NCBI RefSeq assembly: GCF_027483985.1
Contig: NZ_JAIXTJ010000011.1
Span: 80,204-144,203, forward strand
Direction of reading: 5' to 3'
Length of the DNA: 64,000 bases
DNA from: Flavobacterium sp.
Lineage (GTDB): Bacteria; Bacteroidota; Bacteroidia; Flavobacteriales; Flavobacteriaceae
Shown: one piece after another, positions 31,988 to 41,209 of the stretch
How the letters are laid out: the number at the start of each line of letters is the position of its first letter
Numbering within the stretch: the stretch's first letter is position 1
The notes under the pieces: generated by a model
What the model was told of the DNA's origin: nothing
What the model saw: only the letters and a program-made list of their open reading frames with translations
Databases searched by the model: none
Program-made: the position numbers and the translations under genes

Positions 31988-34633
31988 ATGAGAAAAACTT
32001 TACTCCTCCTATTTTGTTTACAATCTCTTATAATATCTTCTCAAATATTAGACCCTACTTTTGGTACGAACGGAATTGTAAATAATCAGTTTACTAATTT
32101 TTCTAGCTTTGATAATTGTCTTAAAGCAACTATACAAAGTGATGATAAATTAGTTTATATCGGTCAATGTGATTTAGGCTACTACATTGCTAGAACAAAT
32201 GTTAATGGAACTTTAGATACTTCTTTTAACGACATTGGATATAAACTTACTGATAGAGTGACTTCAATAGCCATTCTAGCTAATGGACAAATAATGTATG
32301 GAGGAGGTACTGGAATATTTTTACTGAATAGTGATGGAAGTAGTGATACGACTTTTGGAAATCAGGGTTGGGTAAGACTTGATTATAATTCAAATAATAT
32401 TAACATTGTTTCAATTAAAATTCAAAACGATGGCAAAATTTTAGTTTTGGGAAGTTACTTAGATGATTTTTGTACAATAAGGCTAAATCCAAATGGGACT
32501 TATGACACTACATTTGATAATGACGGAAAAGCAATTTTAAGTGTAGGCGTCAGTACAGATGAACCTTCGGAAATAGAAATACAAACAGACGGAAAAATAA
32601 TTATTACAGGACGTTCATTAAATTATGATGCAAATCCTGACACAAATGAAATAGTAACCTTTAGGTATTTATCCAATGGAACTTTAGATACAACTTTTGC
32701 TATTAATGGCATTTCAAAAATAGATTTTGGTTCTAATAGTATGGATTTACCTCAAGATTTAAAAATACAACCAAACGGAAAAATTGTATTGGTATGTCAC
32801 ACACAAAATTACAATATAACACTTCTTCGTTTTAATAGTAATGGAACTTATGATCCTACTTTTGATAATGATGGTATATTAAATACTAGCTATACCAACA
32901 GCCAAAGTCAAAACTCCAAAACAAAATTAATCATAAAACCTAACGGTAAAATTTTATGCTCATTTTCAAGAAATTCACTTTTCAACTTAATACAAATCAA
33001 TCCTAATGGGACTTCCGACACTTCATTTGGCATAAATGGTTTAGCTGTCCTTAATAATGGTAGTAGTTCTTCTTCAAAATATCTTTTTATAAACACACAA
33101 GGAAACATTGTTACAGGAGGAAGAAGTAGAACTGGCACTACTTTGACAGGTTATTTATTCAAAAATGCAAATGTAACATTTGATAGTAATGGAGTTTATC
33201 AAAACTCAACTAATTTTAATATATATAGCAGTTATGATGACATAAAAAATATCTGCGAATTAAGCACCGGCAAAACAATTGCATTGACTTCAAACAAAAA
33301 TAGTACTGCACTTGAAATTACTTCTTCAATAGTTCGTTATAATATTGACGGCAGCGTAGATTTTACCTATGGAACAAACGGTTTAATACCATTCACTTTT
33401 AAAATTGGAGAATTAAAGAAATGCTCCAATGATAAAGTTGTTTTAAATGCATTTTCAAGTCTTCACAAACTTAATGAAGATGGTACTTACGACACCAGTT
33501 TTGGAACTAACGGAATTGTCGATTTTAGTAGCTCAAGCTCTATTGGAAGATCAATTAGAGCTATTGAAGTTACAGATAATGATCAAATTTATGCATTACT
33601 TGTTAATGTTAATTCAAGTATAGGTGAAGGATTGTTTTCAATGGAATTACTTCGATTAAATGCAAATGGAACAGTTGATACTACATTTGGAACCAATGGA
33701 TATGCACTTTATCGCTTCAATAGTAATAGTAATGTTGATAACGAGATTCCTTATTGTTTAACTATTTTATCTAACGGACAAATTGTTGTTTCTGGAGCAG
33801 TTTATTTAAGTCCCCATTATATAAATTATTTTGATTTTGGTATTGGATGTATAAAATTCAATACCAATGGTACTTTAGACACTTCCTTTGGAACTAATGG
33901 TAAAGTTTTAAGCACTTTTAATAATGTCTATGTTCCTAAACAAATTGTTTGTACTACTAATGATGAAATTATAATAAATGCTCTTGATTTTCAGGATGGT
34001 AGTACTGGTGCTATAATTAAATATAATACAAATGGTTCATTAGATTCCTCTTATGGAACGAATGGAGTTGTGGAAGATTTATTTCTTAATAATGATATGA
34101 TTATCCAACCCGATAATAAAATTTTAAAAACTGGTCAACTTAATAATGACATTACTACAGTTCGATACAATACCAATGGAACACTAGATACCACATTTGG
34201 AAATCAAGGTTTTTTGACTACAATAATTAATCAACATTCGAGTCCAAACGATTTATTGTTACTTTCTAATGGGAGTTTATTAATTGCAGGAAATTCAAGT
34301 AATACTGGTATTTATGCTTCTCAAGCAAGATATACCGATTTGAATTTTGTAACTAATAATAACACTCAAAGCAATAAAACTGTTTTCTATCCAAATCCAA
34401 TTAGAAATACCGCTAATTTTGATTTTTTATTAGAAAAAGATGGCATAATTAGTATTGAAATAGTTGACTTACAAGGAAGAGTGGTTAAAAGCATTATTAA
34501 AGAAAAATTTACAAAAAAAGGAAAATATAGTAAAATAATTACAATGGAAAGTGATATTGTTGCAGGAAACTATTTTATCAGACTTTCAACACCTTTAAAA
34601 AATCAATCTTTAAAAATTATAAAAATCGATTAA
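31988..34633 (+). CDS. Delta-60 repeat T9SS-exported giant protein B
   Basis: 881 residues, paralogue of the protein at 25833 along its whole length. Signal peptide ending IISSQ; the mature part opens ILDPTFGTNGIVNNQF where protein A has ILDTNFGINGIANNHF. Delta-60 repeats (GTLDTTFGxxG, IQxDGKIxxxG) run from about 20 to 800. C-terminal type A sorting domain FYPNPIRNTANFDF ... AGNYFIRLS ... KIIKID. Repeat number is slightly lower than in A. The C-terminal sorting domain is well conserved. Terminator at 34657-34684. Confidence 0.9.
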   Translation: MRKTLLLLFCLQSLIISSQILDPTFGTNGIVNNQFTNFSSFDNCLKATIQSDDKLVYIGQCDLGYYIARTNVNGTLDTSFNDIGYKLTDRVTSIAILANGQIMYGGGTGIFLLNSDGSSDTTFGNQGWVRLDYNSNNINIVSIKIQNDGKILVLGSYLDDFCTIRLNPNGTYDTTFDNDGKAILSVGVSTDEPSEIEIQTDGKIIITGRSLNYDANPDTNEIVTFRYLSNGTLDTTFAINGISKIDFGSNSMDLPQDLKIQPNGKIVLVCHTQNYNITLLRFNSNGTYDPTFDNDGILNTSYTNSQSQNSKTKLIIKPNGKILCSFSRNSLFNLIQINPNGTSDTSFGINGLAVLNNGSSSSSKYLFINTQGNIVTGGRSRTGTTLTGYLFKNANVTFDSNGVYQNSTNFNIYSSYDDIKNICELSTGKTIALTSNKNSTALEITSSIVRYNIDGSVDFTYGTNGLIPFTFKIGELKKCSNDKVVLNAFSSLHKLNEDGTYDTSFGTNGIVDFSSSSSIGRSIRAIEVTDNDQIYALLVNVNSSIGEGLFSMELLRLNANGTVDTTFGTNGYALYRFNSNSNVDNEIPYCLTILSNGQIVVSGAVYLSPHYINYFDFGIGCIKFNTNGTLDTSFGTNGKVLSTFNNVYVPKQIVCTTNDEIIINALDFQDGSTGAIIKYNTNGSLDSSYGTNGVVEDLFLNNDMIIQPDNKILKTGQLNNDITTVRYNTNGTLDTTFGNQGFLTTIINQHSSPNDLLLLSNGSLLIAGNSSNTGIYASQARYTDLNFVTNNNTQSNKTVFYPNPIRNTANFDFLLEKDGIISIEIVDLQGRVVKSIIKEKFTKKGKYSKIITMESDIVAGNYFIRLSTPLKNQSLKIIKID

Positions 34634-34656
34634 TTAATTCAAAATGAAGTTTCAAA

Positions 34657-34684
34657 AAAAGCACTGAATTCAGTGCTTTTTTCT
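34657..34684. terminator. Bidirectional terminator between convergent genes
   Basis: AAAAGCACTG AATT CAGTGCTTTT, a perfect 10-bp stem with A- and T-runs on both sides, between the delta-60 gene B stop and the S1-protein stop at 34683. Confidence 0.8.
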
Positions 34685-35522
34685 ATTGTATTAGGTAAAT
34701 CCCATCATCTTTAATTTCAATCAATTTCTCTTTGTATAAAAGTCCGATTGCTTTTTTGAAGGTTTTTTTGCTCATTTTTAAAACCGTCTTAATATCTTCC
34801 GGATTAGAATTGTCATTCAATCGCAAGAAACCTCTACTTGCTCTCAACTCGTTCATTATAATTTCTGCATTAGGTTCGATGTTTTCAAAACCTTGTTTGT
34901 GTAACGAAACATCAATTTTTCCGTCAGGACGCACTAGTTTTATATAACCTTTCATTTTGTCACCAGTACGAATGGTATCGTCATAAACTTCATCTTTATA
35001 CACTAAACCTTTATGTTTTTGATTGATGATTACATTGATTCCGATTTCGGTAATGTGTGAAATGATTAAATCTACTTCTTCTCCTTTTTCAACTGTGATG
35101 TTTTCGTTGTCCAAAAACTGATTGGTTTTGCTAGACGCCACTAATCTATTGGTTTTTTCGTCCATATAAAGATAGACCAAGTAACGTTTTCCTTTTTCCA
35201 TTGGACGTGCTTGTTCTTTGAATGGCACCAGAATGTCTTTCTCCATTCCCCAATCCATAAAAGCACCTATTTGATTGATGTAGTTTACTCGTAAAAGTGC
35301 AAATTCGTTTAAGAAAATATAAGGCACAAGCGTTGTTGCAACAGGTCGTTCCTCGTGATCTAAATATACAAAAACCGTAATTTCTTCACCAATTTCATAT
35401 ACTTTTGGAACGTATTTATTAGGTAACAAAACATCATCTGCTTCGTTGCCGTTTCCTAAAAATAATCCCACTTTAGTTTCTCTTAAAATGGTAAGCGTAT
35501 TATGTTGACCTATATTGAGCAT
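34683..35522 (-). CDS. S1 RNA-binding protein of the CvfB family
   Basis: 279 residues from ATG 35522 (an earlier ATG at 35540 adds six). CvfB/YitL layout: three S1-like beta-barrels (starting near residues 1, 65 and 140) and a C-terminal winged-helix (PEDIKTVLKMSKKTFKKAIG ... KLIEIKDDGIYLI). The segments GAFMDWGMEKDILVPFKEQ and GINVIINQKHKGLVYKDE are typical of the family, which binds RNA and affects virulence-gene expression in firmicutes. Role here inferred. Confidence 0.88.
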   Translation of the reverse strand: MLNIGQHNTLTILRETKVGLFLGNGNEADDVLLPNKYVPKVYEIGEEITVFVYLDHEERPVATTLVPYIFLNEFALLRVNYINQIGAFMDWGMEKDILVPFKEQARPMEKGKRYLVYLYMDEKTNRLVASSKTNQFLDNENITVEKGEEVDLIISHITEIGINVIINQKHKGLVYKDEVYDDTIRTGDKMKGYIKLVRPDGKIDVSLHKQGFENIEPNAEIIMNELRASRGFLRLNDNSNPEDIKTVLKMSKKTFKKAIGLLYKEKLIEIKDDGIYLIQ

Positions 35523-35801
35523 TTTCTTGAATTTGTGCAAAGGTACGAAAAGGTTTTTTAGTTTCGGGTTTCGGGTTTCTACGAATGTTGTTATTACTGA
35601 TGCGTTCTTTTTAGTGTTTCCAATAATGCATTTAGCTTTTTGTGAAATACTTCAAGAACTCGCATAAGACAAATTTTCGTTTCTAAAGTTCTCGATACAA
35701 TTTTTTAATAATTGCTTATTGCATTTTTCAAAAAATCAGTTGAAGTGACTTTAATGCCCATTGAAGTTGATTTCTGAAGATGCTATTGCTCCTGAAATTC
35801 T

Positions 35802-35809
35802 TATATTTG
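35802..35809 (+). promoter_or_regulatory. -7 promoter box that sets the SET-gene start
   Basis: TATATTTG, a perfect TAnnTTTG, ends 9 nt before the ATG at 35819. An earlier ATG at 35780 lies upstream of this box and is therefore unlikely to be used. The rest of 35541-35779 shows only CGGGTTT repeats and A/T-rich sequence. Confidence 0.55.
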
Positions 35810-35818
35810 ATTAAAAAA

Positions 35819-36256
35819 ATGGATAGCAATTCTATTGAAGCGCAAGAATCGGATTATTTGTACGTCGAAATTTCGCAACTTCCTAATGCGGGAAAAGGTT
35901 TGTATACGGCTATTGACATTTACAAAGACGAAATTATTTCGGTTTTTAAAGGAGAAATTCTATCTAATGAAGAAGCCGAATTGCGGATACAAAACAATAC
36001 CAATCAGTATTTTATGAAGCTTCCAAACGGAAGGATTCTAGATTGTAAAAACACCGATTGCTTCGCAAAGTATGCCAATGATGCCAGTGTGTTTTCAAAT
36101 ACTGACTTTAAAAATAATGCCAAAATAACTTTAGATGAAAATAATAGAGTTTGTCTAGTGGCCATCCGAAAAATAAAATCTGGTGAGGAAATTTTTTGCG
36201 ATTACGGAAAGCCTTACTGGAAGAAATTTTTACTTGAAATTAAGAGCAAAAAGTAA
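35819..36256 (+). CDS. SET-domain protein (lysine methyltransferase-like)
   Basis: 145 residues, a stand-alone SET domain. Seen: AGKGLYTAIDIYKDEII (24-40, SAM-binding start), AKYANDAS (83-90, in the place of the NHS motif), and GEEIFCDYGKPYW (122-134, the catalytic Tyr block). Such bacterial SET proteins methylate lysines of ribosomal or DNA-binding proteins; the target here is unknown. The altered NHS-like block (ANDAS, with Asn in place of Asn-His) is common in bacterial members. Its 3' end overlaps a convergent gene by 27 bp. Confidence 0.82.
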   Translation: MDSNSIEAQESDYLYVEISQLPNAGKGLYTAIDIYKDEIISVFKGEILSNEEAELRIQNNTNQYFMKLPNGRILDCKNTDCFAKYANDASVFSNTDFKNNAKITLDENNRVCLVAIRKIKSGEEIFCDYGKPYWKKFLLEIKSKK

Positions 36257-36736
36257 AGAATAATTGTTTTGTACCTTATTAAAAATAACCCTCGGAATCA
36301 GAGCTGGTGTCAACCTACTTTTTTTGAAAAACGTTATTTTGAATTGCACCGGCACACCAATTAAATTCATTTTTTCGCCTTGAAAATGATTGGTATAATG
36401 TAAATATCCCAATCCGACTTGTGGTATTACTAACAACTCATTTCCTAAATGAATTTCTCTTCCAATCAACGCATCTGACTCTAAAAATGCTTGAAAATAG
36501 CCGTTATTATTGTTTATGTTTTTACTTATCCCAAAACCAACAATGACATTTGCACTGTAAACCATTCCATCCTTATTATAAGAAATTTGATAGCCACCAG
36601 TTACACCGTTCTCTTTCCATTGTCTAAAATTAGTATAAACGCCACTGGCAATATCGAAAGAAAATTTAGGACTCTGATAGCGCTGTGAAAAAACCATCAG
36701 TGGAATAAAAATAATAAAGACAATAATTTTTTTCAT
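36230..36736 (-). CDS. Small exported beta-barrel protein
   Basis: 168 residues with signal peptide (MKKIIVFIIFIPLMVFSQ). Alternating beta strands with aromatic ends follow, ending LLFALNFK, close to the terminal-Phe barrel signature. No known family recognised. Convergent overlap with the SET gene; 28 bp of intergenic DNA separate it from menD, so it may be read with menD. Confidence 0.65.
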   Translation of the reverse strand: MKKIIVFIIFIPLMVFSQRYQSPKFSFDIASGVYTNFRQWKENGVTGGYQISYNKDGMVYSANVIVGFGISKNINNNNGYFQAFLESDALIGREIHLGNELLVIPQVGLGYLHYTNHFQGEKMNLIGVPVQFKITFFKKSRLTPALIPRVIFNKVQNNYSLLFALNFK

Positions 36737-36763
36737 CAATCCGACAGTTAACTTTTGATAAAA

Positions 36764-38422
36764 TTAAACCAATTCCTTGAAATATTGTAACAAAACCTTA
36801 TCGTTTTCTAAAGTCGGCGTGAATACTTCTAATAAGATAGGTTTATCATCATTAGAAAATAATAATTTTAATCCATTATTTAACGAAGTTTCATTGCTTG
36901 CAATATGATAATCTAAACCGTACATTTTGCATAAATGTTCTGCTGTCAAACAATGTGATGTTTCGAAAAACGTATTAAAAACCGGTGTTTCATCGTGACC
37001 TGGCAGGATTCTGAAAATGCCACCACCACCATTATTAATCAAAATAATTTTGAAATTTTTAGGAATATAATTGTTCCAAAGTGCATTGCTGTCATACAAA
37101 AATCCGATATCGCCTGCAATGAATACGTTTGGTTTTTTACTACCAACAGCAGCTCCAATTGCAGTTGATGTGCTGCCATCGATGCCACTTGTGCCACGGT
37201 TACTAAACACTTCTATAGTTGGATCAATATCAAATAATTGGGCGTATCTAATAGGTGAACTATTACTGATTTGTAACTGTGAATTTTTAGGCAAAGCCGG
37301 AAGTACTTTTTCAAATACTTTAAAATCAGTAAAAGGAATTTTGGCTAAGTATTCTAAACTTCGTTTTTGACGTAACGCTTTTACATCTTGCAAATGCTGA
37401 TTGTAATTGCTTTCGACCATTTCTGTCAACATAAAAAACGATTGAAAAAACAAATTAGGCGCGACTTCAAAATGCTTGGTTAGACAACCAAAAGTATCAT
37501 AAGCTCTTAAATCATCAATATGCCAATGGTGATTGGATTGGTATTTTCGAAGAAAAGCTTTGATGCGTTTCGACACAATCATTCCACCAAAAGTCACTAA
37601 AATTTCGGGTTGAAATTCTAAAAAGTCTTCGTGTGTGAAGGGTGTAATTATCGAATCTATAGTATTTATAAACTTTGGATGGTGCAAATTAGAAGTGGTT
37701 TCAATCATTACTACAACCGATGGATCATTGGCTAATTTGTCAAGAAACTTCTGCTCTACTGCGTTGGGTTCGTTTACTCCAACAAGAATTAATTTCTTTT
37801 TAGAATTGTTCCAAATGTTGGCGTATTCTGAAATAGGTTCGTCGAAAATAAATTCTTTTGCTGTAGCAGAAATCACTTTAGGTTCAACAGTTAATTCAGA
37901 AACCGTTTCGTACAAAGGTTCTTCAAAAGGCGCGTTGATATGCACTGGACCTTTTTTGGCGAAAGCCGAATTGATGGCTTCGTTTATTAAAAAATCATTT
38001 TCATAGGATGCATTTTCAGTAAGATTAGCATTATATAACGAATGATTAGCAAATACATTTTCTTGACGAATCGTTTGTCCGTCGCCAATATCGATCTTGC
38101 TTTGTGGTCTATCAGCAGAAAGCACAATAAACGGAATTTGACTGTAAAATGCTTCAGCAAATGCAGGATAATAATTTAATAAAGCCGAACCGGAAGTGCA
38201 AACTACAGCAACTGGTTTTTTAATTTGTTGTGCCATTCCTAGAGCAAAAAAAGCAGCCGAACGTTCATCGGCAATACTATAGCAAGTAAAATCTGGATGC
38301 TGCGCAAACCCAATTGTCAATGGAGCATTTCTAGAACCTGGAGAGATTATTATATTGTGAATTCCTTTAAGCCTGAAAATTTCTATAATTGATTGGGCTA
38401 AAGGTATTTTTGGGTATTTCAT
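36764..38422 (-). CDS. menD: SEPHCHC synthase (2-succinyl-5-enolpyruvyl-6-hydroxy-3-cyclohexene-1-carboxylate synthase)
   Basis: 552-residue thiamine-diphosphate enzyme, first committed menaquinone step. Seen: IISPGSRNAPLTIGF near the start, the catalytic-Glu region ADERSAAFFALGMAQ, CTSGSALLNYYPAFAEAFY, SADRPQ, and the diphosphate/Mg motif GDIGFLYDSNALWNNYIPKN near 445-465. Start at 38422 (MKYPKIPLAQ); an earlier in-frame start is seven codons upstream. On the same strand as menB, A and C but 11 kb apart. No menF/entC-like isochorismate synthase is present in the window. Confidence 0.95.
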   Translation of the reverse strand: MKYPKIPLAQSIIEIFRLKGIHNIIISPGSRNAPLTIGFAQHPDFTCYSIADERSAAFFALGMAQQIKKPVAVVCTSGSALLNYYPAFAEAFYSQIPFIVLSADRPQSKIDIGDGQTIRQENVFANHSLYNANLTENASYENDFLINEAINSAFAKKGPVHINAPFEEPLYETVSELTVEPKVISATAKEFIFDEPISEYANIWNNSKKKLILVGVNEPNAVEQKFLDKLANDPSVVVMIETTSNLHHPKFINTIDSIITPFTHEDFLEFQPEILVTFGGMIVSKRIKAFLRKYQSNHHWHIDDLRAYDTFGCLTKHFEVAPNLFFQSFFMLTEMVESNYNQHLQDVKALRQKRSLEYLAKIPFTDFKVFEKVLPALPKNSQLQISNSSPIRYAQLFDIDPTIEVFSNRGTSGIDGSTSTAIGAAVGSKKPNVFIAGDIGFLYDSNALWNNYIPKNFKIILINNGGGGIFRILPGHDETPVFNTFFETSHCLTAEHLCKMYGLDYHIASNETSLNNGLKLLFSNDDKPILLEVFTPTLENDKVLLQYFKELV

Positions 38423-38509
38423 TTTTAAATTTTTATGGCACAAAGGCGCAAAGTCATCTAGGCTTTTGATTATACAAAGTTACAAAGTTATTTGTTGATT
38501 TGTAATTTT

Positions 38510-38640
38510 AAACACAGAGAAACATAGTTTTTTGAATACTAATTTAAGTCACTTCGTTTTTCAGAGAAAACATAGCTATGAAATCTATATAAATGCAAAG
38601 CATCTTTATCAGTTTATTGAATCTATGTTTCTATGTGTTT
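38510..38640. repeat. AAACACAnAGAAACATAG inverted repeat pair
   Basis: AAACACAGAGAAACATAG at 38510-38527 and its reverse complement (one mismatch) at 38623-38640 frame 95 bp between menD and the GNAT gene. A third copy lies at 62723-62740. The neighbouring CATAGCTATG palindrome (38572 region) recurs near 62784 as well. Confidence 0.6.
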
Positions 38641-38653
38641 GAAAAATCTTTAT

Positions 38654-38661
38654 TACTTTTG
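38654..38661 (+). promoter_or_regulatory. -7 promoter box immediately before the GNAT start
   Basis: TACTTTTG fits TAnnTTTG and ends 4 nt before the ATG at 38666, which would make the message essentially leaderless. Confidence 0.45.
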
Positions 38662-38665
38662 AGCC

Positions 38666-39160
38666 ATGGAAATCAACATCAGACCTTACCAAATTGACGA
38701 TACAGCCGCAATTTTAGAAATTATAAATTATAATATTCTAAATTCCACAGCCTTGTATGATTATCAACCGCGAAGTTTAGAAAATCAAATAGCAATTTTT
38801 GAAGACAAACTTCAAAAAGGGTTTCCTATCATTGTTGCTATTGAAAATGAAATTGTGGTTGGTTTTGGTTATTATAGTGAATTCCGATTTCGTGAAGCTT
38901 ATAAATTTACCGTCGAACATTCGGTTTATGCGCATCCCAATCATATTGGCAAAGGCATTGGAAAATTAATTCTTGCTAACTTAATTGATTTGGCTAAAGC
39001 ACAACAACTTCACACAATGATTGGTGTTATTGATGCTGAAAACCAAAGTAGTATTGATTTTCATAAGAAATTCGGCTTTGAAATAGTTGGAACCATAAAA
39101 GATTCAGGATTCAAATTTGATCGATGGCTGCACAGCGTTTTTGTTCAAAAGATGCTTTAA
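38666..39160 (+). CDS. GNAT acetyltransferase (phosphinothricin acetyltransferase-like)
   Basis: 164 residues. Family blocks: IRPYQIDDTAAILEIINY at the start, VGFGYYSEFRFREAYKFTVE, the acetyl-CoA motif A region HPNHIGKGIGKLILANLI (96-113, Q/RxxGxG-like), and IGVIDAENQSSIDFHKKFGF. This matches the Pat/MddA-type N-acetyltransferases acting on methionine-sulfone-like or phosphinothricin-like substrates. Single gene with an almost leaderless promoter. Confidence 0.88.
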   Translation: MEINIRPYQIDDTAAILEIINYNILNSTALYDYQPRSLENQIAIFEDKLQKGFPIIVAIENEIVVGFGYYSEFRFREAYKFTVEHSVYAHPNHIGKGIGKLILANLIDLAKAQQLHTMIGVIDAENQSSIDFHKKFGFEIVGTIKDSGFKFDRWLHSVFVQKML

Positions 39161-39167
39161 TAGTTTT

Positions 39168-39242
39168 CAGTCACGGTATTCAGTTGCAGTTTGTAAACTG
39201 AAAACTGAAACCGGAAACTGAGACTGAGACTGAAAACTGAGA
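39168..39242. repeat. ACTGAAAACTG low-complexity repeat
   Basis: Run of short near-repeats (AAACTGAAAACTGAAAC, GAAACTGAGACTGAGACTG). Comparable CTGACAACTGA runs lie at 22020-22050 and 24800-24860, each in a gap between genes. Confidence 0.5.
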
Positions 39243-39626
39243 CTACTTCAATATTTCCTCAAAATTAGGTTTGAAATAGTTTGGACCTTTCATTACTTTT
39301 CCGTCTTCTCTATAAATTGGTCGTCCGTCTTCGCCAAGTTTGCTCATATTACTTCTTTGAATTTCTTCAAAAACTTCTTCAATTTTGTCTTGCAAGCCGT
39401 GTTCGATAATGGTTCCACACAAAATATAAAGCATATCACCAAGTGCGTCGGCAATTTCTACGATATCGTTATTTTGAACCGCTTCTAAGTATTCTTCATT
39501 TTCCTCTTTCATTAAATTAAAACGAAGTAAGTTTTTATCGTCACCTAAATGGGCGCGCATTGTTTCACTATATCCAATACCAAAAGCAGTATGAAATTCT
39601 TTAACAGCATTAATTTGTTTTTGCAT
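39243..39626 (-). CDS. MazG-like nucleotide pyrophosphohydrolase
   Basis: 127 residues from ATG 39626. All-alpha NTP-pyrophosphatase motif: EENEEYLEA (41-49) with two Glu pairs, then EIADALGDMLYILCG (57-71) with Asp60 and Asp64, the magnesium-binding set. The C-terminal extension (GEDGRPIYREDGKVMKG) is typical of the flavobacterial phosphoribosyl-ATP-pyrophosphatase-like members. Probably a house-cleaning enzyme. Confidence 0.85.
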   Translation of the reverse strand: MQKQINAVKEFHTAFGIGYSETMRAHLGDDKNLLRFNLMKEENEEYLEAVQNNDIVEIADALGDMLYILCGTIIEHGLQDKIEEVFEEIQRSNMSKLGEDGRPIYREDGKVMKGPNYFKPNFEEILK

Positions 39627-39677
39627 TTTTTTGAAATTAATTAGGAAGCCAAAATACAAATTATGAATACAATTGCC

Positions 39678-39685
39678 TAAATTTG
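39678..39685 (+). promoter_or_regulatory. -7 promoter box for the 39703 gene
   Basis: TAAATTTG fits TAnnTTTG, 17 nt before the ATG at 39703. Confidence 0.45.
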
Positions 39686-39702
39686 TTGAAAAAATAAAGA
39701 TT

Positions 39703-39891
39703 ATGTTTACAACGGGTCAATTGGTATTTGCTGTATTATTTATAATTGCTTTTGTCTTTGCAATGATTTATGCTTACAGAAAAGATAAAGCACTTCATAC
39801 TATGTTTTATAAGGGAAATTATAAAATACTTTTAGGTTTTTTTGGATTTATTCTGTTATTATTCATAATCAAAATTTCCTTAAAGCATTAA
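39703..39891 (+). CDS. Small two-helix membrane protein
   Basis: 62 residues from ATG 39703 (an upstream TTG at 39673 precedes the promoter box and is rejected). Two hydrophobic helices (FAVLFIIAFVFAMIYAY and ILLGFFGFILLLFII) separated by a basic loop RKDKALHTMFYKGNYK. Unknown function; similar short proteins are common in flavobacteria. Confidence 0.7.
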   Translation: MFTTGQLVFAVLFIIAFVFAMIYAYRKDKALHTMFYKGNYKILLGFFGFILLLFIIKISLKH

Positions 39892-40010
39892 CTAATAGTT
39901 ACTAGAGAAATCGACTGTTGTGAATTTAATTGTAAAACAAGTTCGACATTTAGAATTGTTTAATACTAAAATTAATTTCTTACATTTACGTCGTAATTTC
40001 TTAACCTCTA

Positions 40011-41111
40011 ATGAGAATACTTAAATATATCTTTTTATTACTATTCCTTATATTAATAGGATTGTCGGTTTTTGTTGCCACACAAAAAGCTAATTATGAT
40101 GTTACAAGAAGCAAAGTAATTAAAAATCCGAGAGCAACCGTATTCAATTACATCAATGATTATCGCAATTGGGAAACTTTTAATTCGTGGATTTTAGAAG
40201 ACGAATCTATAAAATTTACTTATCCTGAACTTTCGGCTGGCAAAGGCGCTTCGTGTTCTTGGCAAAGCGGTTCTAATTCTGGAAACTTGAAAACTATTTA
40301 CGTGAAGGAAAATGACAGTATTTCACAAAAAATGGTTTCGAATAATGAAAACTCTCAAATTTCTTGGAAATTCAAAGATACCGTTGGTGGCACAAAAGTA
40401 ACTTGGAGCAGTAAAGGAACTTTAGATTTTAAATCGAAAGTACTGGCCTTCTTTCAAGGAGGAATCAATAGCGTTGTTGGCGATGCTAATGAAAAAAGTT
40501 TAGAAAATCTTAATAAAACTTTAGATTACGAAATTAACACCTATTCCATAAAAATAAACGGAATTGTGAATCGACCAGGAGGTTTTTATCTAAAACAATT
40601 CAAATTTTGTAAAGAAAAAGACATTACACGTAACATAAAAATTATGCTGCCAAGAATGCGCCGTTTCTTTGAAAAAAACAGTTTAGTAATGAACGGAAAG
40701 CCTTTCATTATTTATCACAAATACGACCGAACTAATGATATAATTGGTTTTTCAGTTTGTATGCCTATAAGAGATTCCATTTTTATTTCACCTGGTAGCG
40801 ATATGCAATCGGGCGAACTCAAGCCTTATACCGCTCTGAAAACAACGTTGACCGGTGATTATTCACACACACAGCAAACTTGGAATAAAGCCTACCAACA
40901 CATTGCAAAAAACAATTTGGTTAGAAATACGTCGCAGCAAATTATTGAAGTCTACACTAAAAATATGGACGATAATAAAAGTCCGTCGAAATGGGTAACC
41001 GAAGTTTATGTTCCTGTTTATCCAAAAGTTGTTGCAAGACCAGCGTACAGAAAACCAGTTGATTCTACTTCTGTTTCTACGCCAATCGCAGCACCAGAAG
41101 CGACGCCGTAA
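40011..41111 (+). CDS. Membrane-anchored SRPBCC plus GyrI-like domain protein
   Basis: 366 residues: one N-terminal membrane helix, an SRPBCC (START/polyketide-cyclase-like) domain from about 28 to 175 (SKVIKNPRATVFNYINDYRNWETFNSW is the typical start), then a GyrI-like effector-binding domain (about 175-345), ending in a Pro/Thr-rich tail. Known cytosolic versions bind small ligands; here the domains appear to face the periplasm. Probably a ligand sensor or carrier; substrate unknown. Stand-alone gene, not linked to a regulator. Confidence 0.82.
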   Translation: MRILKYIFLLLFLILIGLSVFVATQKANYDVTRSKVIKNPRATVFNYINDYRNWETFNSWILEDESIKFTYPELSAGKGASCSWQSGSNSGNLKTIYVKENDSISQKMVSNNENSQISWKFKDTVGGTKVTWSSKGTLDFKSKVLAFFQGGINSVVGDANEKSLENLNKTLDYEINTYSIKINGIVNRPGGFYLKQFKFCKEKDITRNIKIMLPRMRRFFEKNSLVMNGKPFIIYHKYDRTNDIIGFSVCMPIRDSIFISPGSDMQSGELKPYTALKTTLTGDYSHTQQTWNKAYQHIAKNNLVRNTSQQIIEVYTKNMDDNKSPSKWVTEVYVPVYPKVVARPAYRKPVDSTSVSTPIAAPEATP

Positions 41112-41209
41112 TCTAAAACTTCATAAAAAAATGGTTGCCGTGTTAAACCTTTTTGATTCTCTTTATTCTAACTTGGTATAACAGCTTTGAATAAGATAAA
41201 TTATCTGAA

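Noticed and set aside
25833..34633. Antisense open frames inside the delta-60 genes
   Set aside because: They mirror the sense repeats and have no start context or homology.
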